This document shows positions 17,686 through 26,340 of a stretch of 36,054 nt of DNA, piece by piece; position 1 is the stretch's first letter, and each line of letters starts with the position of its first letter. The position numbers were made by a program, and so were the translations under genes. The DNA is from Fervidicella metallireducens AeB (GTDB lineage Bacteria; Bacillota; Clostridia; Clostridiales; Caloramatoraceae): NCBI RefSeq assembly GCF_000601455.1, contig NZ_AZQP01000030.1, positions 1 through 36,054 on the forward strand. Reading direction: 5' to 3'. The notes beneath the pieces were generated by a model. It was given only the letters and a program-made list of their open reading frames with translations, did not search any database and had not been told where the DNA came from.

Positions 17686-18105
17686 CTTTTTGTGTGATTT
17701 AAAATAATTTACTGTTTAAAGAGTTAAACACCTATTTTAACTAAAATCTTTTCTGTTCATACATTTGGTCTTATCATCAACTATTTGTTGTTTAGAGCTG
17801 ATTTTTAAATATCTCATCATAAATTGTTTCATGATAAAAAACAATAGGTAATTTAAGTTATTCCCGATAGTGTACTTTAAATTGTTGGTTTAGCAGTAAA
17901 ATTTAGTAATTAAATTTAAGGAAAATATAGTTGAGCGTATGTTTGAGGATAAGAGAAAACAGTAAGGTTAATAAGGTATTGATAGAATACTCTACAGTTC
18001 AAGGAATAATTTATGATAAATAACAAAATTTAATATTTTTGATAGATGTAAGTAATGAATATCTTTGGTATAATCTTCTTAGATTTTTAAAATATGCTAC
18101 AAATT
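17686..18105. other. AT-rich intergenic region without a recognised gene
   Basis: About 420 bases between the SRP RNA terminator and the lipoprotein gene. I find no ORF with a ribosome site, no clear hairpin with a T run and no near-consensus promoter. It presumably holds the lipoprotein promoter. Confidence 0.5.
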
Positions 18106-18118
18106 AGGAGGTATGATC

Positions 18119-19732
18119 ATGAAAAAAATAAGAGGAGTACACAGTCTAATATTCTCAGCAATGTTAGTGATTACCTTATTAACTGGATGTACTGCTACAC
18201 CAGAGGGGAAAGCACTTTGGAGTGCTTTGCAAAAAGTTAACAATATTGAGAAAATGCAGACAAAAACCAACATGAAGTTCTTCTTAAGTGCCACAGATAT
18301 GTCACCACAAGAAAGCCAAGCAATAGGTATGATTTTTGGAGCTCTTAATGGTTCACAATTAACTATGGACACAAAACTTGTACAGAACAAAGAAAAAACA
18401 TTATCAAAGGCACAATCAAATATGACCATGTCAATTGCAGGAACGAAGATGGATATGGGTGTATGGGCAGATGTTTCAGTTGCTGGTGATAAGCCAGTGA
18501 TTAAAGAAGTAATTATGTTACCTCAAATGCTGATGGCAACTATGCCCCCACAATTTCAGAACAAGAAGTATTTTGTAATTGACAGTGATGAGATGGCTAA
18601 GGTGTCTGATAAAAACAAGTCAGAACTTAATATTGATTACTTAAAACTTATGAATGCTGCTAAACAGTTTAATGAAAAATCACAGAAATTTATTACAAAT
18701 TATATGGAGCAATACAATCCTGATGTAAAAATTCTAACAGATTTAGGTACAAAACAAATTGTAATGTCCGATGGAAGTAATGTTAATGCACATACATATC
18801 AGGTAAAAATAAATGATGAGGATGCAAAAAAATTAATAGCTTATTCAGTTGAAAATTTCTCAAAGAGTAAAGAGGCAGTAGAATTTTTAAATGAATATAA
18901 AGAGTATATATTGAATGTGATTGAAGCTTTAAATATGCCTGAAAATGAAAAAGCGAAAGGTAAGGATGAGGTTAGAAAATCATTTGACAATTTAATTGCA
19001 GAATTACCGCAATTAGCAAAAGATACAGAAGGCTTAATGGAATCTCTTAAGAAGATCAAACTTTTAGGAGACAAGGGAATAGACATAAAATATTATGTAA
19101 ATGATGATGGATATATAGTTAAACAAGAGGGAAGCGTAGAATTTGTTTTAGACATGAAAATGATATCAGCCCTTGGAAAAACAGCAGAAAAATCAAGCAA
19201 TGAGAAAAATTTAATAGGAAGTCCTGTCAATAACATTAATAACCTGTCATTACAGGGAACATACACTTTAGGATGTGATTTTGTAAAAGAAAACTTAAAT
19301 ATAAATAAGGATACAGTAACAGTTGATATGCCAATTTTAAGTAAGGACAATGCTGTTAGTTATGTTGATTTTATAAAATTTATTACTGAGGAATCAGCTA
19401 AGAAACAAGGTGTTGAGCAAAACAAACAGAATGATAAAAAACCTGCAACGATTGTAATAAGCAAGAAAAAAGCGGTAGTTTCTGACAATAAATATTATGT
19501 AAATATAAAAGATGTTCTTTCAGCAGTTAAAGGAACAAATGCTGTTTCAAAAGGCAGTATGACACTAAAAATAAATAACAGGGTTGCTATTTTAAAAATT
19601 GGAGGTAAAACTGCAAAGGTTGATAATAAAACATATAATTTTAAAGTTCCAACATCAAAGCTTATAAAGAATAACGTATATATAGCTACTGATGTATTAA
19701 AGATTTTAGGAATAAACGTTGTAATAAAATAA
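18119..19732 (+). CDS. putative lipoprotein with C-terminal copper-amine-oxidase-like stalk domain
   Basis: About 537 residues. The signal peptide ends in the lipobox LLTGC, so it should be lipidated and anchored outside the membrane. The middle part (about 25-430) is an unrecognised lipoprotein-like domain rich in Lys, Asn and Met. The last 90 residues (from PATIVISKKK through AILKIGGKTAKVDNK to VYIATDVLKILG) match the Cu_amine_oxidN1 type, a non-enzymatic domain common on clostridial surface proteins. The ATG at 18119 is chosen over 18113 because AGGAGG at 18106-18111 leaves seven bases of spacing. The gene interrupts the usual SRP RNA-dnaX neighbourhood. Confidence 0.8.
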   Translation: MKKIRGVHSLIFSAMLVITLLTGCTATPEGKALWSALQKVNNIEKMQTKTNMKFFLSATDMSPQESQAIGMIFGALNGSQLTMDTKLVQNKEKTLSKAQSNMTMSIAGTKMDMGVWADVSVAGDKPVIKEVIMLPQMLMATMPPQFQNKKYFVIDSDEMAKVSDKNKSELNIDYLKLMNAAKQFNEKSQKFITNYMEQYNPDVKILTDLGTKQIVMSDGSNVNAHTYQVKINDEDAKKLIAYSVENFSKSKEAVEFLNEYKEYILNVIEALNMPENEKAKGKDEVRKSFDNLIAELPQLAKDTEGLMESLKKIKLLGDKGIDIKYYVNDDGYIVKQEGSVEFVLDMKMISALGKTAEKSSNEKNLIGSPVNNINNLSLQGTYTLGCDFVKENLNINKDTVTVDMPILSKDNAVSYVDFIKFITEESAKKQGVEQNKQNDKKPATIVISKKKAVVSDNKYYVNIKDVLSAVKGTNAVSKGSMTLKINNRVAILKIGGKTAKVDNKTYNFKVPTSKLIKNNVYIATDVLKILGINVVIK

Positions 19733-19747
19733 AACCAAAACATACAT

Positions 19748-19772
19748 GGGGGTAATTTTAACCCCCTTTTTA
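19748..19772 (+). terminator. terminator after the lipoprotein gene
   Basis: GGGGGT and AACCCCC arms with a short loop, followed by TTTTT. Confidence 0.8.
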
Positions 19773-19939
19773 TATTGATTTTTTTAATATGATAACAATA
19801 TTTTAATATGCTGCAGGGCAGTACAGGAAAAAATATTAAATGATTATCACCGCTGAATTATTGCAAATATTTGTTTGACCATTATAATTATATTAAGTAG
19901 ATATTGTAAGCTGCTTTTTAAATTATAGGAGTTGATTTT

Positions 19940-21562
19940 ATGTCATACACTGCGTTATATAGGGAATGGAGACCTAAGACATTTGAAGATGTAATTGGAC
20001 AGGAACATATAGTAAAAACCATCAGGAATCAGATTATATCAGGTAGAATACCCCATGCATATTTGTTCTGCGGTACAAGGGGAACAGGTAAAACTTCCAC
20101 TGCAAAGATATTATCAAAGGCTGTAAATTGTTTAAACTTACAGGATGGGCAGCCTTGTAATGAATGTGAAATGTGTAAAGAAATAAACCAAGGTACTCTT
20201 ATAGATGTAATTGAGATAGATGCAGCATCAAACAATAGGGTAGAGAACATAAGGGAATTAATAGAGGATGTTAAATATCCTCCACATAGGTCCAGATATA
20301 AGGTTTATATAGTAGATGAGGTTCATATGTTATCTACTTCTGCATTTAATGCATTACTGAAGACTCTTGAAGAACCTCCATCATTTGTAATATTTATATT
20401 GGCGACTACTGATCCCCAAAAGGTTCCACCTACAATATTATCAAGGTGCCAGCGCTTTGATTTTAAGAGAATAAAAACGGAGGATATAAACGGAAGGCTA
20501 AGGAGTATTACAAATAAAAACGGTATTTTAGTTGAGGATAGAACATTAAGTATAATTTCAAGAATATCTGACGGAGCAATGAGGGATGCTTTGTCTATAC
20601 TAGACCAGGCAATGTCTATGTCAGAGGGCAAAATTGAATACAATGATGTAATAAATATGCTTGGGTTGGCATCTAATGAACATATATTTAATCTGGCAGA
20701 TGCAATTATCGAAAGTGATGTACAAAAGGCAATGAAGATAATTGATGAAGTCATTCTAAATGGTAAAGATGTGGTTCTATTTACAAAGGAGATTATTAAA
20801 CATTTCAGAAACCTATTGATGGTTAAAATAAGTAAAAACCCTGATGAGCTTATTGATTTAAGTGAGGATACAATTAGACTCCTTAAGGAACAGTCCAGAA
20901 AAATAAGAAGTGAAGAGATAATGAGGGCGATTAATATTGCAGTGCAGGCAGAAGAAAACGTTAAAAATACATCTCAGCCAAGAATATTGATTGAAATGGC
21001 TGTTATAAAATTATGCAAGAAGGAATATGATACATCTCCTGAGATGATACTAAGCAGGTTGAATAGCCTTGAAGAAAAAATTAATTCTGGGGAAATACCT
21101 ATAAATATATCTAAAGTAAAGGATTTAAAGTCAGAAAATATAGAGAAAGCTCCAATTCAAGGTAAGGCACATAATGAAATAAAATTAAGGCAACAGGAAA
21201 GTGATTTTACTGATGAGCTATCGGCAGACTTATCAATAGATGAAATAAGAGGGGTATGGAATGATGTTTTAAATCTTTTAAAGGCAAATAAAAAGATGAG
21301 TGTTTATGCCTATCTGCAACCTGGGGATGTTAAAGATGTAAAAGGAAATTATATTTATATAGTCTTTGATAAGGAATATTCTTTCTGTAAAGAAAATCTT
21401 GAAAAAGTTGAAAACAGACAGCTTGTTGAGGAGTATTTTACAAAGGTTATTAATAAGAAAATAAAAATAGGTTTTATCATTAATGATAATAAAAATGATA
21501 TTGATGAAAGTATACAAAAGGCAAAGGAATTATTTGGGGAGAATATTATCGAAATAAATTGA
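19940..21562 (+). CDS. dnaX: DNA polymerase III gamma/tau subunit
   Basis: 540 residues. Clamp-loader ATPase of the replisome. The N-terminal AAA+ module has Walker A GTRGTGKTSTA, a zinc module (CLNLQDGQPC, CNECEMC), Walker B VDEVHML, sensor motifs and the SRC motif LSRCQRFDF. Domain III and a short variable C-terminal tau region follow (about residues 370-540). The ATG is preceded by AGGAG. It leads the conserved dnaX-ybaB-recR group. No programmed-frameshift heptamer was recognised. Confidence 0.96.
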   Translation: MSYTALYREWRPKTFEDVIGQEHIVKTIRNQIISGRIPHAYLFCGTRGTGKTSTAKILSKAVNCLNLQDGQPCNECEMCKEINQGTLIDVIEIDAASNNRVENIRELIEDVKYPPHRSRYKVYIVDEVHMLSTSAFNALLKTLEEPPSFVIFILATTDPQKVPPTILSRCQRFDFKRIKTEDINGRLRSITNKNGILVEDRTLSIISRISDGAMRDALSILDQAMSMSEGKIEYNDVINMLGLASNEHIFNLADAIIESDVQKAMKIIDEVILNGKDVVLFTKEIIKHFRNLLMVKISKNPDELIDLSEDTIRLLKEQSRKIRSEEIMRAINIAVQAEENVKNTSQPRILIEMAVIKLCKKEYDTSPEMILSRLNSLEEKINSGEIPINISKVKDLKSENIEKAPIQGKAHNEIKLRQQESDFTDELSADLSIDEIRGVWNDVLNLLKANKKMSVYAYLQPGDVKDVKGNYIYIVFDKEYSFCKENLEKVENRQLVEEYFTKVINKKIKIGFIINDNKNDIDESIQKAKELFGENIIEIN

Positions 21563-21639
21563 ATACTTTTCAATATGATGGTACAATATTATGGTGTATA
21601 ACATATAATAAGTTATGATAGAAAATAGGAGGTAATAGT

Positions 21640-21978
21640 ATGGCAAGAGGTGGGTTTCCTTCAATGGGAGGAAATGTAAATAATCTTATAAAACAAGCTC
21701 AAAAGATTCAAAAACAAATGGAAGACATAAAGGCAGAGGTTGAAGCTAGAACAGTTGAAGCATCTGCTGGCGGCGGAGCTGTTGTTGCCGTAGTTAATGG
21801 TAAAAAGGAAGTTATTGATATAAAGATAAAAAGGGAAGTTGTTGACCCTGATGATGTAGAAATGCTTCAAGATCTTATCATGGCAGCAGTTAATGAGGCT
21901 CTTAAAATTGCTGACGAAATGATGGCAAATGAGTTAGGAAAAATAACTGGAGGATTTAATATACCAGGTATGTTCTAA
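21640..21978 (+). CDS. ybaB: YbaB/EbfC nucleoid-associated protein
   Basis: 112 residues. Gly-rich N-terminus ([12 protein letters not shown]), then [23 protein letters not shown] and the C-terminal [13 protein letters not shown], all typical of this DNA-binding dimer. It lies between dnaX and recR as in most bacteria, with AGGAGG before its ATG and 16 bases before the recR start. Confidence 0.96.
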   Translation: MARGGFPSMGGNVNNLIKQAQKIQKQMEDIKAEVEARTVEASAGGGAVVAVVNGKKEVIDIKIKREVVDPDDVEMLQDLIMAAVNEALKIADEMMANELGKITGGFNIPGMF

Positions 21979-21994
21979 TTAAGGGGTGAGATTT

Positions 21995-22591
21995 TTGAAT
22001 TTTTATCCCCAATCAGTACTGAAGCTTATAGAAGAATTTTCAAAACTTCCTGGTGTTGGTTCAAAAACGGCACAAAGGCTGGCTTTTCATATTTTGAACA
22101 TAGATATGGAACAAGCAGAAAAATTAGCTTCAGCAATAGTTGAAGCTAAGAAAAACATAAGGTATTGCTCTGTATGTGGCAATTTATCTGATTCTGACCT
22201 TTGTCCAATATGCAAAAACGATGCTAGAGATAGCAATTTAATTTGTGTAGTTCAGGAACCACGTGATGTAATCGCCATGGAGAAAACAAGGGAATTTAAG
22301 GGTTTATATCATGTTTTACATGGTGCAATATCTCCTTTAGGAGGGGTTGGACCAGATGATATCAGACTTAAAGAATTATTATCAAGGATTAATAGTGAAA
22401 CTAAAGAGATAATAATAGCCACTAACCCAAACGTTGAAGGAGAGGCAACAGCTATGTATATAGCGAGACTTCTGAAGCCTCTAGGGGTAAGGGTTACCAG
22501 AATTGCTCACGGAGTTCCAGTTGGTGGGGATTTAGAATATGCTGATGAGGTAACCTTAACAAAGGCACTGGAAGGAAGACGTGAAATTTAG
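21995..22591 (+). CDS. recR: recombination mediator RecR
   Basis: 198 residues. With RecF and RecO it loads RecA on gapped DNA. It has the N-terminal helix-hairpin-helix ([18 protein letters not shown]), the zinc finger [16 protein letters not shown], and a Toprim domain ([28 protein letters not shown]). Start: GTG 21986 sits within AAGGGGTGAG, so TTG at 21995 is preferred, giving the usual MNFYPQS start. The 3' end appears intact; the terminal repeats of a Tn7-like element begin about 15-25 bases after the stop codon, and the normal downstream neighbours appear 8.9 kb later. Confidence 0.96.
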   Translation: MNFYPQSVLKLIEEFSKLPGVGSKTAQRLAFHILNIDMEQAEKLASAIVEAKKNIRYCSVCGNLSDSDLCPICKNDARDSNLICVVQEPRDVIAMEKTREFKGLYHVLHGAISPLGGVGPDDIRLKELLSRINSETKEIIIATNPNVEGEATAMYIARLLKPLGVRVTRIAHGVPVGGDLEYADEVTLTKALEGRREI

Positions 22592-22606
22592 GTTAGTTAA
22601 ATAGGA

Positions 22607-22797
22607 TGTATACCTTAGATAAACTTCTTTCATTTTGCAAATTATTGATAGAAGGAAAATAAAGTTCTTACAGAAAACATGGTTTATTAGGGCAAAGGAA
22701 AGCCCTGTAGGCCATGTTTTTTTATTAGAAGTTTCAAGAGATAAGGAACAGGAATAAGGCTAAAAGCACTTTATTTTCATTTTTGCCCCCAAAAATC
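22607..22797 (+). repeat. recR-proximal transposon end with TnsB-like sites
   Basis: Begins TGTATACC, then ATAAACTTCTTTCATTTTG (22619-) and AATAAAGTTCTTACAG (about 22659-). The latter resembles the AATAAAGTCTT core of Tn7 TnsB sites. The stretch 22615-22797 recurs in direct orientation at 30885-31168 with roughly 80 percent identity by eye, apart from an extra segment of about 105 bases in the second copy. Confidence 0.7.
22674..22724 (+). terminator. two-tier hairpin that may terminate recR
   Basis: AAAACATGG (22674-22682) pairs with CCATGTTTT (22712-22720), with an inner AGGGC/GCCCT pair (22689-22693, 22702-22706), then TTT. It lies inside the transposon end. The original recR terminator may now be the hairpin at 31378-31430, beyond the element. 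Confidence 0.6.
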
Positions 22798-22987
22798 ATA
22801 TGGATAAAAATTTTTAGAAACAGAAAAGTTGTTTCATAAGCGGTAAATTTCTATCAAAATAAAAATAAAGTTATTTATTCACATTTAAGTATAATCGATA
22901 ATTAAAGTTTATCTATTGGTGTTGGGTATTTTTGAATGTGGTTATAAAAATATAGATGCTTTCTATAGATGAAGTGGTGTAAAATAA

Positions 22988-23170
22988 ATGTATACGGTAC
23001 ACATTAGTAGAAAAATGTGTAATAAAGTTTATTTAAATTACAGGGATGGAGATAAGAATGAACAATATAGAGCTTTTAGACGGTGTACTAATGGAAATTT
23101 AACGAGAGAAGATATGGGGTATATCCGCTCTTTTATACCAAAAGATTTTCATTTTCATGTATATGATTAA
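22988..23170 (+). CDS. small protein of unknown function (60 aa)
   Basis: 60 residues, basic and aromatic, ending in PKDFHFHVYD. No recognised motif, signal or membrane segment. The ribosome site is weak (AAGTGGTG). It lies in the block that replaced tnsA and most of tnsB. Coding status is uncertain, although the frame is open and the residue mix looks protein-like. Confidence 0.4.
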   Translation: MYTVHISRKMCNKVYLNYRDGDKNEQYRAFRRCTNGNLTREDMGYIRSFIPKDFHFHVYD

Positions 23171-23209
23171 AGTTAATAGATTTATATACATTTTCAGAGG
23201 GGTGATAGT

Positions 23210-23566
23210 TTGGCAAAGCATGAGTTTGGAATAATAGATTACTTTGAAGAAAACAAATGGTATAGTGTTTATGAACCTGAAAAATACTATTGTATTTCTG
23301 TCAGCGATGATTTAATTGAAGAATTAATTATAAAGTATAATGAAGAATTAATGGCAATAAAGACTTATTTTCAGGTTACGACACAGCCAGGTACTGGATT
23401 AGATTCTTGTGGTGTAACGCTTATCCCACAGGAATCCCTCAAGCAATTCAGGGATATTATTATAAAGGCAAATAATCACTTCAAGGCAAAAGAACTTCAA
23501 CTTCTCATTGAAAAAATAACTGAGGCTATAACAGGAAACAAGTATTTAATTCACTATGGAATATAG
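23210..23566 (+). CDS. conserved hypothetical protein (118 aa)
   Basis: 118 residues from a TTG start preceded by AGAGGGGTGATAG. Begins MAKHEFGIIDYFEENKWY and ends NKYLIHYGI; soluble, acidic, no signal peptide. I recall similar short proteins with HEFGI and IHYGI ends in other Firmicutes, some next to toxin genes, so an immunity-type role is possible, but this is a weak memory-based guess. Clean start, ribosome site and amino-acid content make it a likely real gene. Cargo of the transposon block. Confidence 0.65.
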   Translation: MAKHEFGIIDYFEENKWYSVYEPEKYYCISVSDDLIEELIIKYNEELMAIKTYFQVTTQPGTGLDSCGVTLIPQESLKQFRDIIIKANNHFKAKELQLLIEKITEAITGNKYLIHYGI

Positions 23567-23614
23567 CATTTTTCACATAAGAATACGGATATACATGTAA
23601 ATAGGGGGATTATC

Positions 23615-23936
23615 ATGTTCGAATACATAAAACTGCAAACTGCAAAGAACAATGTATTTTGGGACTTGCACTGTTTATAGTGTAATAGTGAATAATGAGG
23701 GCAATGTAATTTATAATGGAGAAATGTTTGTATATAAGAGCGGAGAACATCAACTGGATGATGACATATTTTAAAAATTAGTTTTTGTGAAAGATAATAA
23801 AGTAGTTCTGGATGTTACTCTTGACAGAAGCGATGTTGATTTTACACAAATTAATAGCCTTTTTATAAATGACAATGCTTTATTTATCATTGATAAAACA
23901 GATGGAAGAAATATTATTAAAATAAGTAAGCAATAG
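23615..23936 (+). pseudogene. decayed gene for a small protein of unknown family
   Basis: An ATG at 23615 with AGGGGG upstream opens a frame that stops after about 21 residues. A different frame continues it from about 23660 (YFGTCTVYSVIVNNEGNV onward), meets an in-frame TAA near 23772, then reads on (KLVFVKDNKVVLDVTLDRSD to ISKQ) to TAG at 23934-23936. Two independent lesions, a frameshift and a stop, mark a true pseudogene rather than a single read error. The joined product would have been about 105 residues. Family not recognised. Confidence 0.6.
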
Positions 23937-23984
23937 ATAATACAATGCTTTCGTAAAAAAGAGAATATTTGGAGTGAATAAGGT

Positions 23985-24278
23985 ATGAAAAAAGAAAAAT
24001 CAATAAAGATGATTACTATATTTACTGTTATATGTGCTTTAGTAGCATTTATTAGTTTATTTTCCAGTTATCTGCTGTCATTGTATTTGTCTCATAAATT
24101 GAATATAGATACAAGAGAAGCAGGCTCAATAGGAATCATAGGCGGTGCAGACGGACCAACAGCAATTTATCTATCAGGTCAATCTTCTTCGTACTTGTTT
24201 ACTGCCATCTTTGCATTGCTAACAATATTGGGATTCATATATCTAGTTGTTATCAAATATAAGAAAAATCATAATTAA
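23985..24278 (+). CDS. 97-aa membrane protein carrying the OadB GADGPT motif
   Basis: 97 residues: a first membrane helix (about 9-33), a short loop with GSIGIIGGADGPTAIYLS (GADGPT at residues 54-59), a second helix (about 68-90) and a basic end KYKKNHN. The loop copies the conserved Na+-site segment of decarboxylase beta subunits (compare GAADGPT in the oadB of this window), but the rest of OadB is absent and the flanking helices do not look like a simple cut fragment. GGAG precedes the ATG. Either a distinct small-protein family or a heavily reduced OadB; function unknown. It ends about 20 bases before the tnsB remnant. Confidence 0.75.
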   Translation: MKKEKSIKMITIFTVICALVAFISLFSSYLLSLYLSHKLNIDTREAGSIGIIGGADGPTAIYLSGQSSSYLFTAIFALLTILGFIYLVVIKYKKNHN

Positions 24279-24298
24279 TCCAGAATCAGTTATTTATC

Positions 24299-24712
24299 AG
24301 GAGAAAAAATGATGTATTTGCAAATGCACGGACAAATAGACGATGGAGAGTAAATATAAGTTACGACCCGCCCAATATGAACTGCATTTATGTCTGTGGC
24401 GATAATCTTAAGGAATATGAGAAATGTTTTTTAACAGAGAGCAGTACAAGGTATAAAGATAAAGCAATTGAGGAAATAGAGTATTTATTAGCGGTAGAAA
24501 GAATGCAGAAAGATAAGAATAAAGATTCTGTGGCACAAGCAAAAACAAAACTGATTGCAGAAATAGAAGATATTGTAAAACAGGCTGACGAAGATTATAA
24601 AAGGGAGACAAGTACTGCAGAGAGCAACAGGCAGAGGGTAAAAAACATAAGGGGAAACAGGAAGATTGAAAAAACAGCAAGAAGGGCAGAAGAAGCACAA
24701 TATAAGGAACAG
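24299..24712 (+). pseudogene. tnsB: tnsB C-terminal remnant, 5' truncated
   Basis: An open frame without its own start, from about 24299. It begins RRKNDVFANARTNRRWRVN, then ISYDPPNMNCIYV, EKCFLTESSTRYKDK and a long charged helical tail ending near REEAQYKEQ-like residues. This matches the end of the Mu/IS3-type transposase TnsB (compare SYDPRxMNxIY and the charged TnsC-binding tail). The catalytic RNaseH-fold DDE core is absent. The frame runs without a stop into tnsC homology, whereas normally the two are separate genes. A stop in this frame at 24272-24274 limits how far upstream it can extend. Confidence 0.8.
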
Positions 24713-26340
24713 GTAATACCGGATTATCAGGATAATTCTTTCATAGAAGCACTTCCAAATCTTCTTTCTCCTCATAAAGTGGTAGAAAAACTGGCTTTTT
24801 ATCCTCAATACCACCAAAATGAAAGGAAGTTGGACAGCCACTACAGAATTTATATGGTAGACAGGCTTTTTCAAGTCTTTCAGCCCTTACCAATGAACAT
24901 AGAACTGGAAAGAAAGATATCACGTACCATGCGTCAAGGGTATGTTTTCCGAAATCCGTTTGAAAGCAAATTGGCTCAGGGTTTTTGCAGAGACTACTAT
25001 GGAATGAATCCTGTAAATTCAAAGGATGATGACGTATTTTATCCATCATCCTTTGGATTTACTCTTATAGGCATATCAGGATTAGGGAAGACATCTTCAT
25101 TAAAGCGTATACTAAATATGTATCCACAAGTTATTGTTCATTCGGAGTATAGAGGCATCCCTTTTTCAGCGTATCAAGTAGTATGGGTAAAATTAGAGTG
25201 TCCTCATGACGGGTCCATCAAGGGATTACTGTATGAATTTTTTTCAGAAATAAACAGGCTGTTGGGAACCAATTATTATCAAAAGATGATTAGGACAAGG
25301 GCAACAGCAGATGCCATGATGACGGTGATGAATCAGGTAGTTAGAAACTGCTCTTTAGGCATATTAATTATAGATGAAATCCAGCATTTAAGCATGGCTA
25401 AATCAGGAGGAAGCGAAAAAATGCTGAATTTCTTTGTAAACCTTGTAAATAATGTAGGGGTGCCAGTTATTTTAGAGGGAACCCCAAAGGCAGTTAAGGT
25501 ACTTCAGGGGGATTTCAGACAGGCACAAGAGGGTCAGGTCTTGGTGGTGATATGGTATTTGACAGGATTCAAAAAGATGAGGTGTGGGATTTATTAGTAA
25601 GTTCTATATGGCACTACCAGTGGACGAGGAAAGAAACTCCCTTTACTCCTGAAATAAGCAGTATTTTATATGAAGAAACACAAGGGATACCTGATTTGCT
25701 GAAAAAAGTCTATGCCATTGCTCAAGCCTACGCCATTTCATCAGGAAAGGAAGAGATAACTCCGTATATTATTAGAAAGGTGGCAAAAGAGAATTTAAAA
25801 CTGATTCAGCCAATGATTACTGCATTGAAGACGAATAATCTGAGAGAGATTATTAAGTACGAGGACATCTATATGGCGGACATTGATTATACTGATTATT
25901 TAACACGCACAAAAGAATCTATTAACCTGGACTTGCGGGCTAAAAAGGTAAAGAAAGAACAAAAGAAACTAAGACAAGAAGGTTTTGAAGAGGTAAAAAA
26001 AGAGGCTCTGGCAAAACTTGTTGAGTTAGGTGTAGATATTAAAAAGGCACAAAAAATAATTGATGCTATGTCTTCAAAAAATCAAGAATTAGGTACAGAT
26101 TATATGGTAAAAGGTGTGATAGGACAACTTAAAGATGAAGAAGTGGGAGGAATAGGGAAAAAGGCAATAGGTAAAATGGAAGAAAGAGAATCAAGGCGAA
26201 ATGCTGTAAACTCATCTGATATTCGAACAATTGTTGAACAGGGGAAAAAGGATAATAAAAGCGCCTATGAGGCTATAAAAGAATCAGGATATATCATTAG
26301 TTTTGAAGATGATATTTTTTCTAAGGAAGTGGTATCGTGA
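24713..26340 (+). pseudogene. tnsC: Tn7-like TnsC AAA+ ATPase, frameshifted
   Basis: Regulator ATPase that links target selection (TnsD) to the transposase. Homology starts at IPDYQDNSFIEALP, close to the N-terminus of Tn7 TnsC. Walker A is GISGLGKTSS (about 25070-25100), Walker B GILIIDEIQHL (about 25350-25390), then GGSEKMLNFFVNLVNNVGVPV and GTPKA. At about 25527 the frame breaks inside the conserved FRQAxRGSGLG; one extra A (CAAAGA for CAAGA) restores it, and the rest (VFDRIQKDEVWDLL, then IMYADIDY-like C-terminal part) continues to TGA at 26340. It overlaps tnsD by four bases (GTGA). The frame is otherwise intact, so decay is recent or the base was lost in sequencing. Confidence 0.88.

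Noticed and set aside
21986-21994. GTG start for recR at 21986
   Set aside because: This GTG is part of the AAGGGGTGAG ribosome site; TTG at 21995 gives the usual family N-terminus.
24408-25049. Open frames on the minus strand across tnsB/tnsC
   Set aside because: Antisense shadows of the real coding strand; rich in Leu, Phe and Cys with no ribosome sites.
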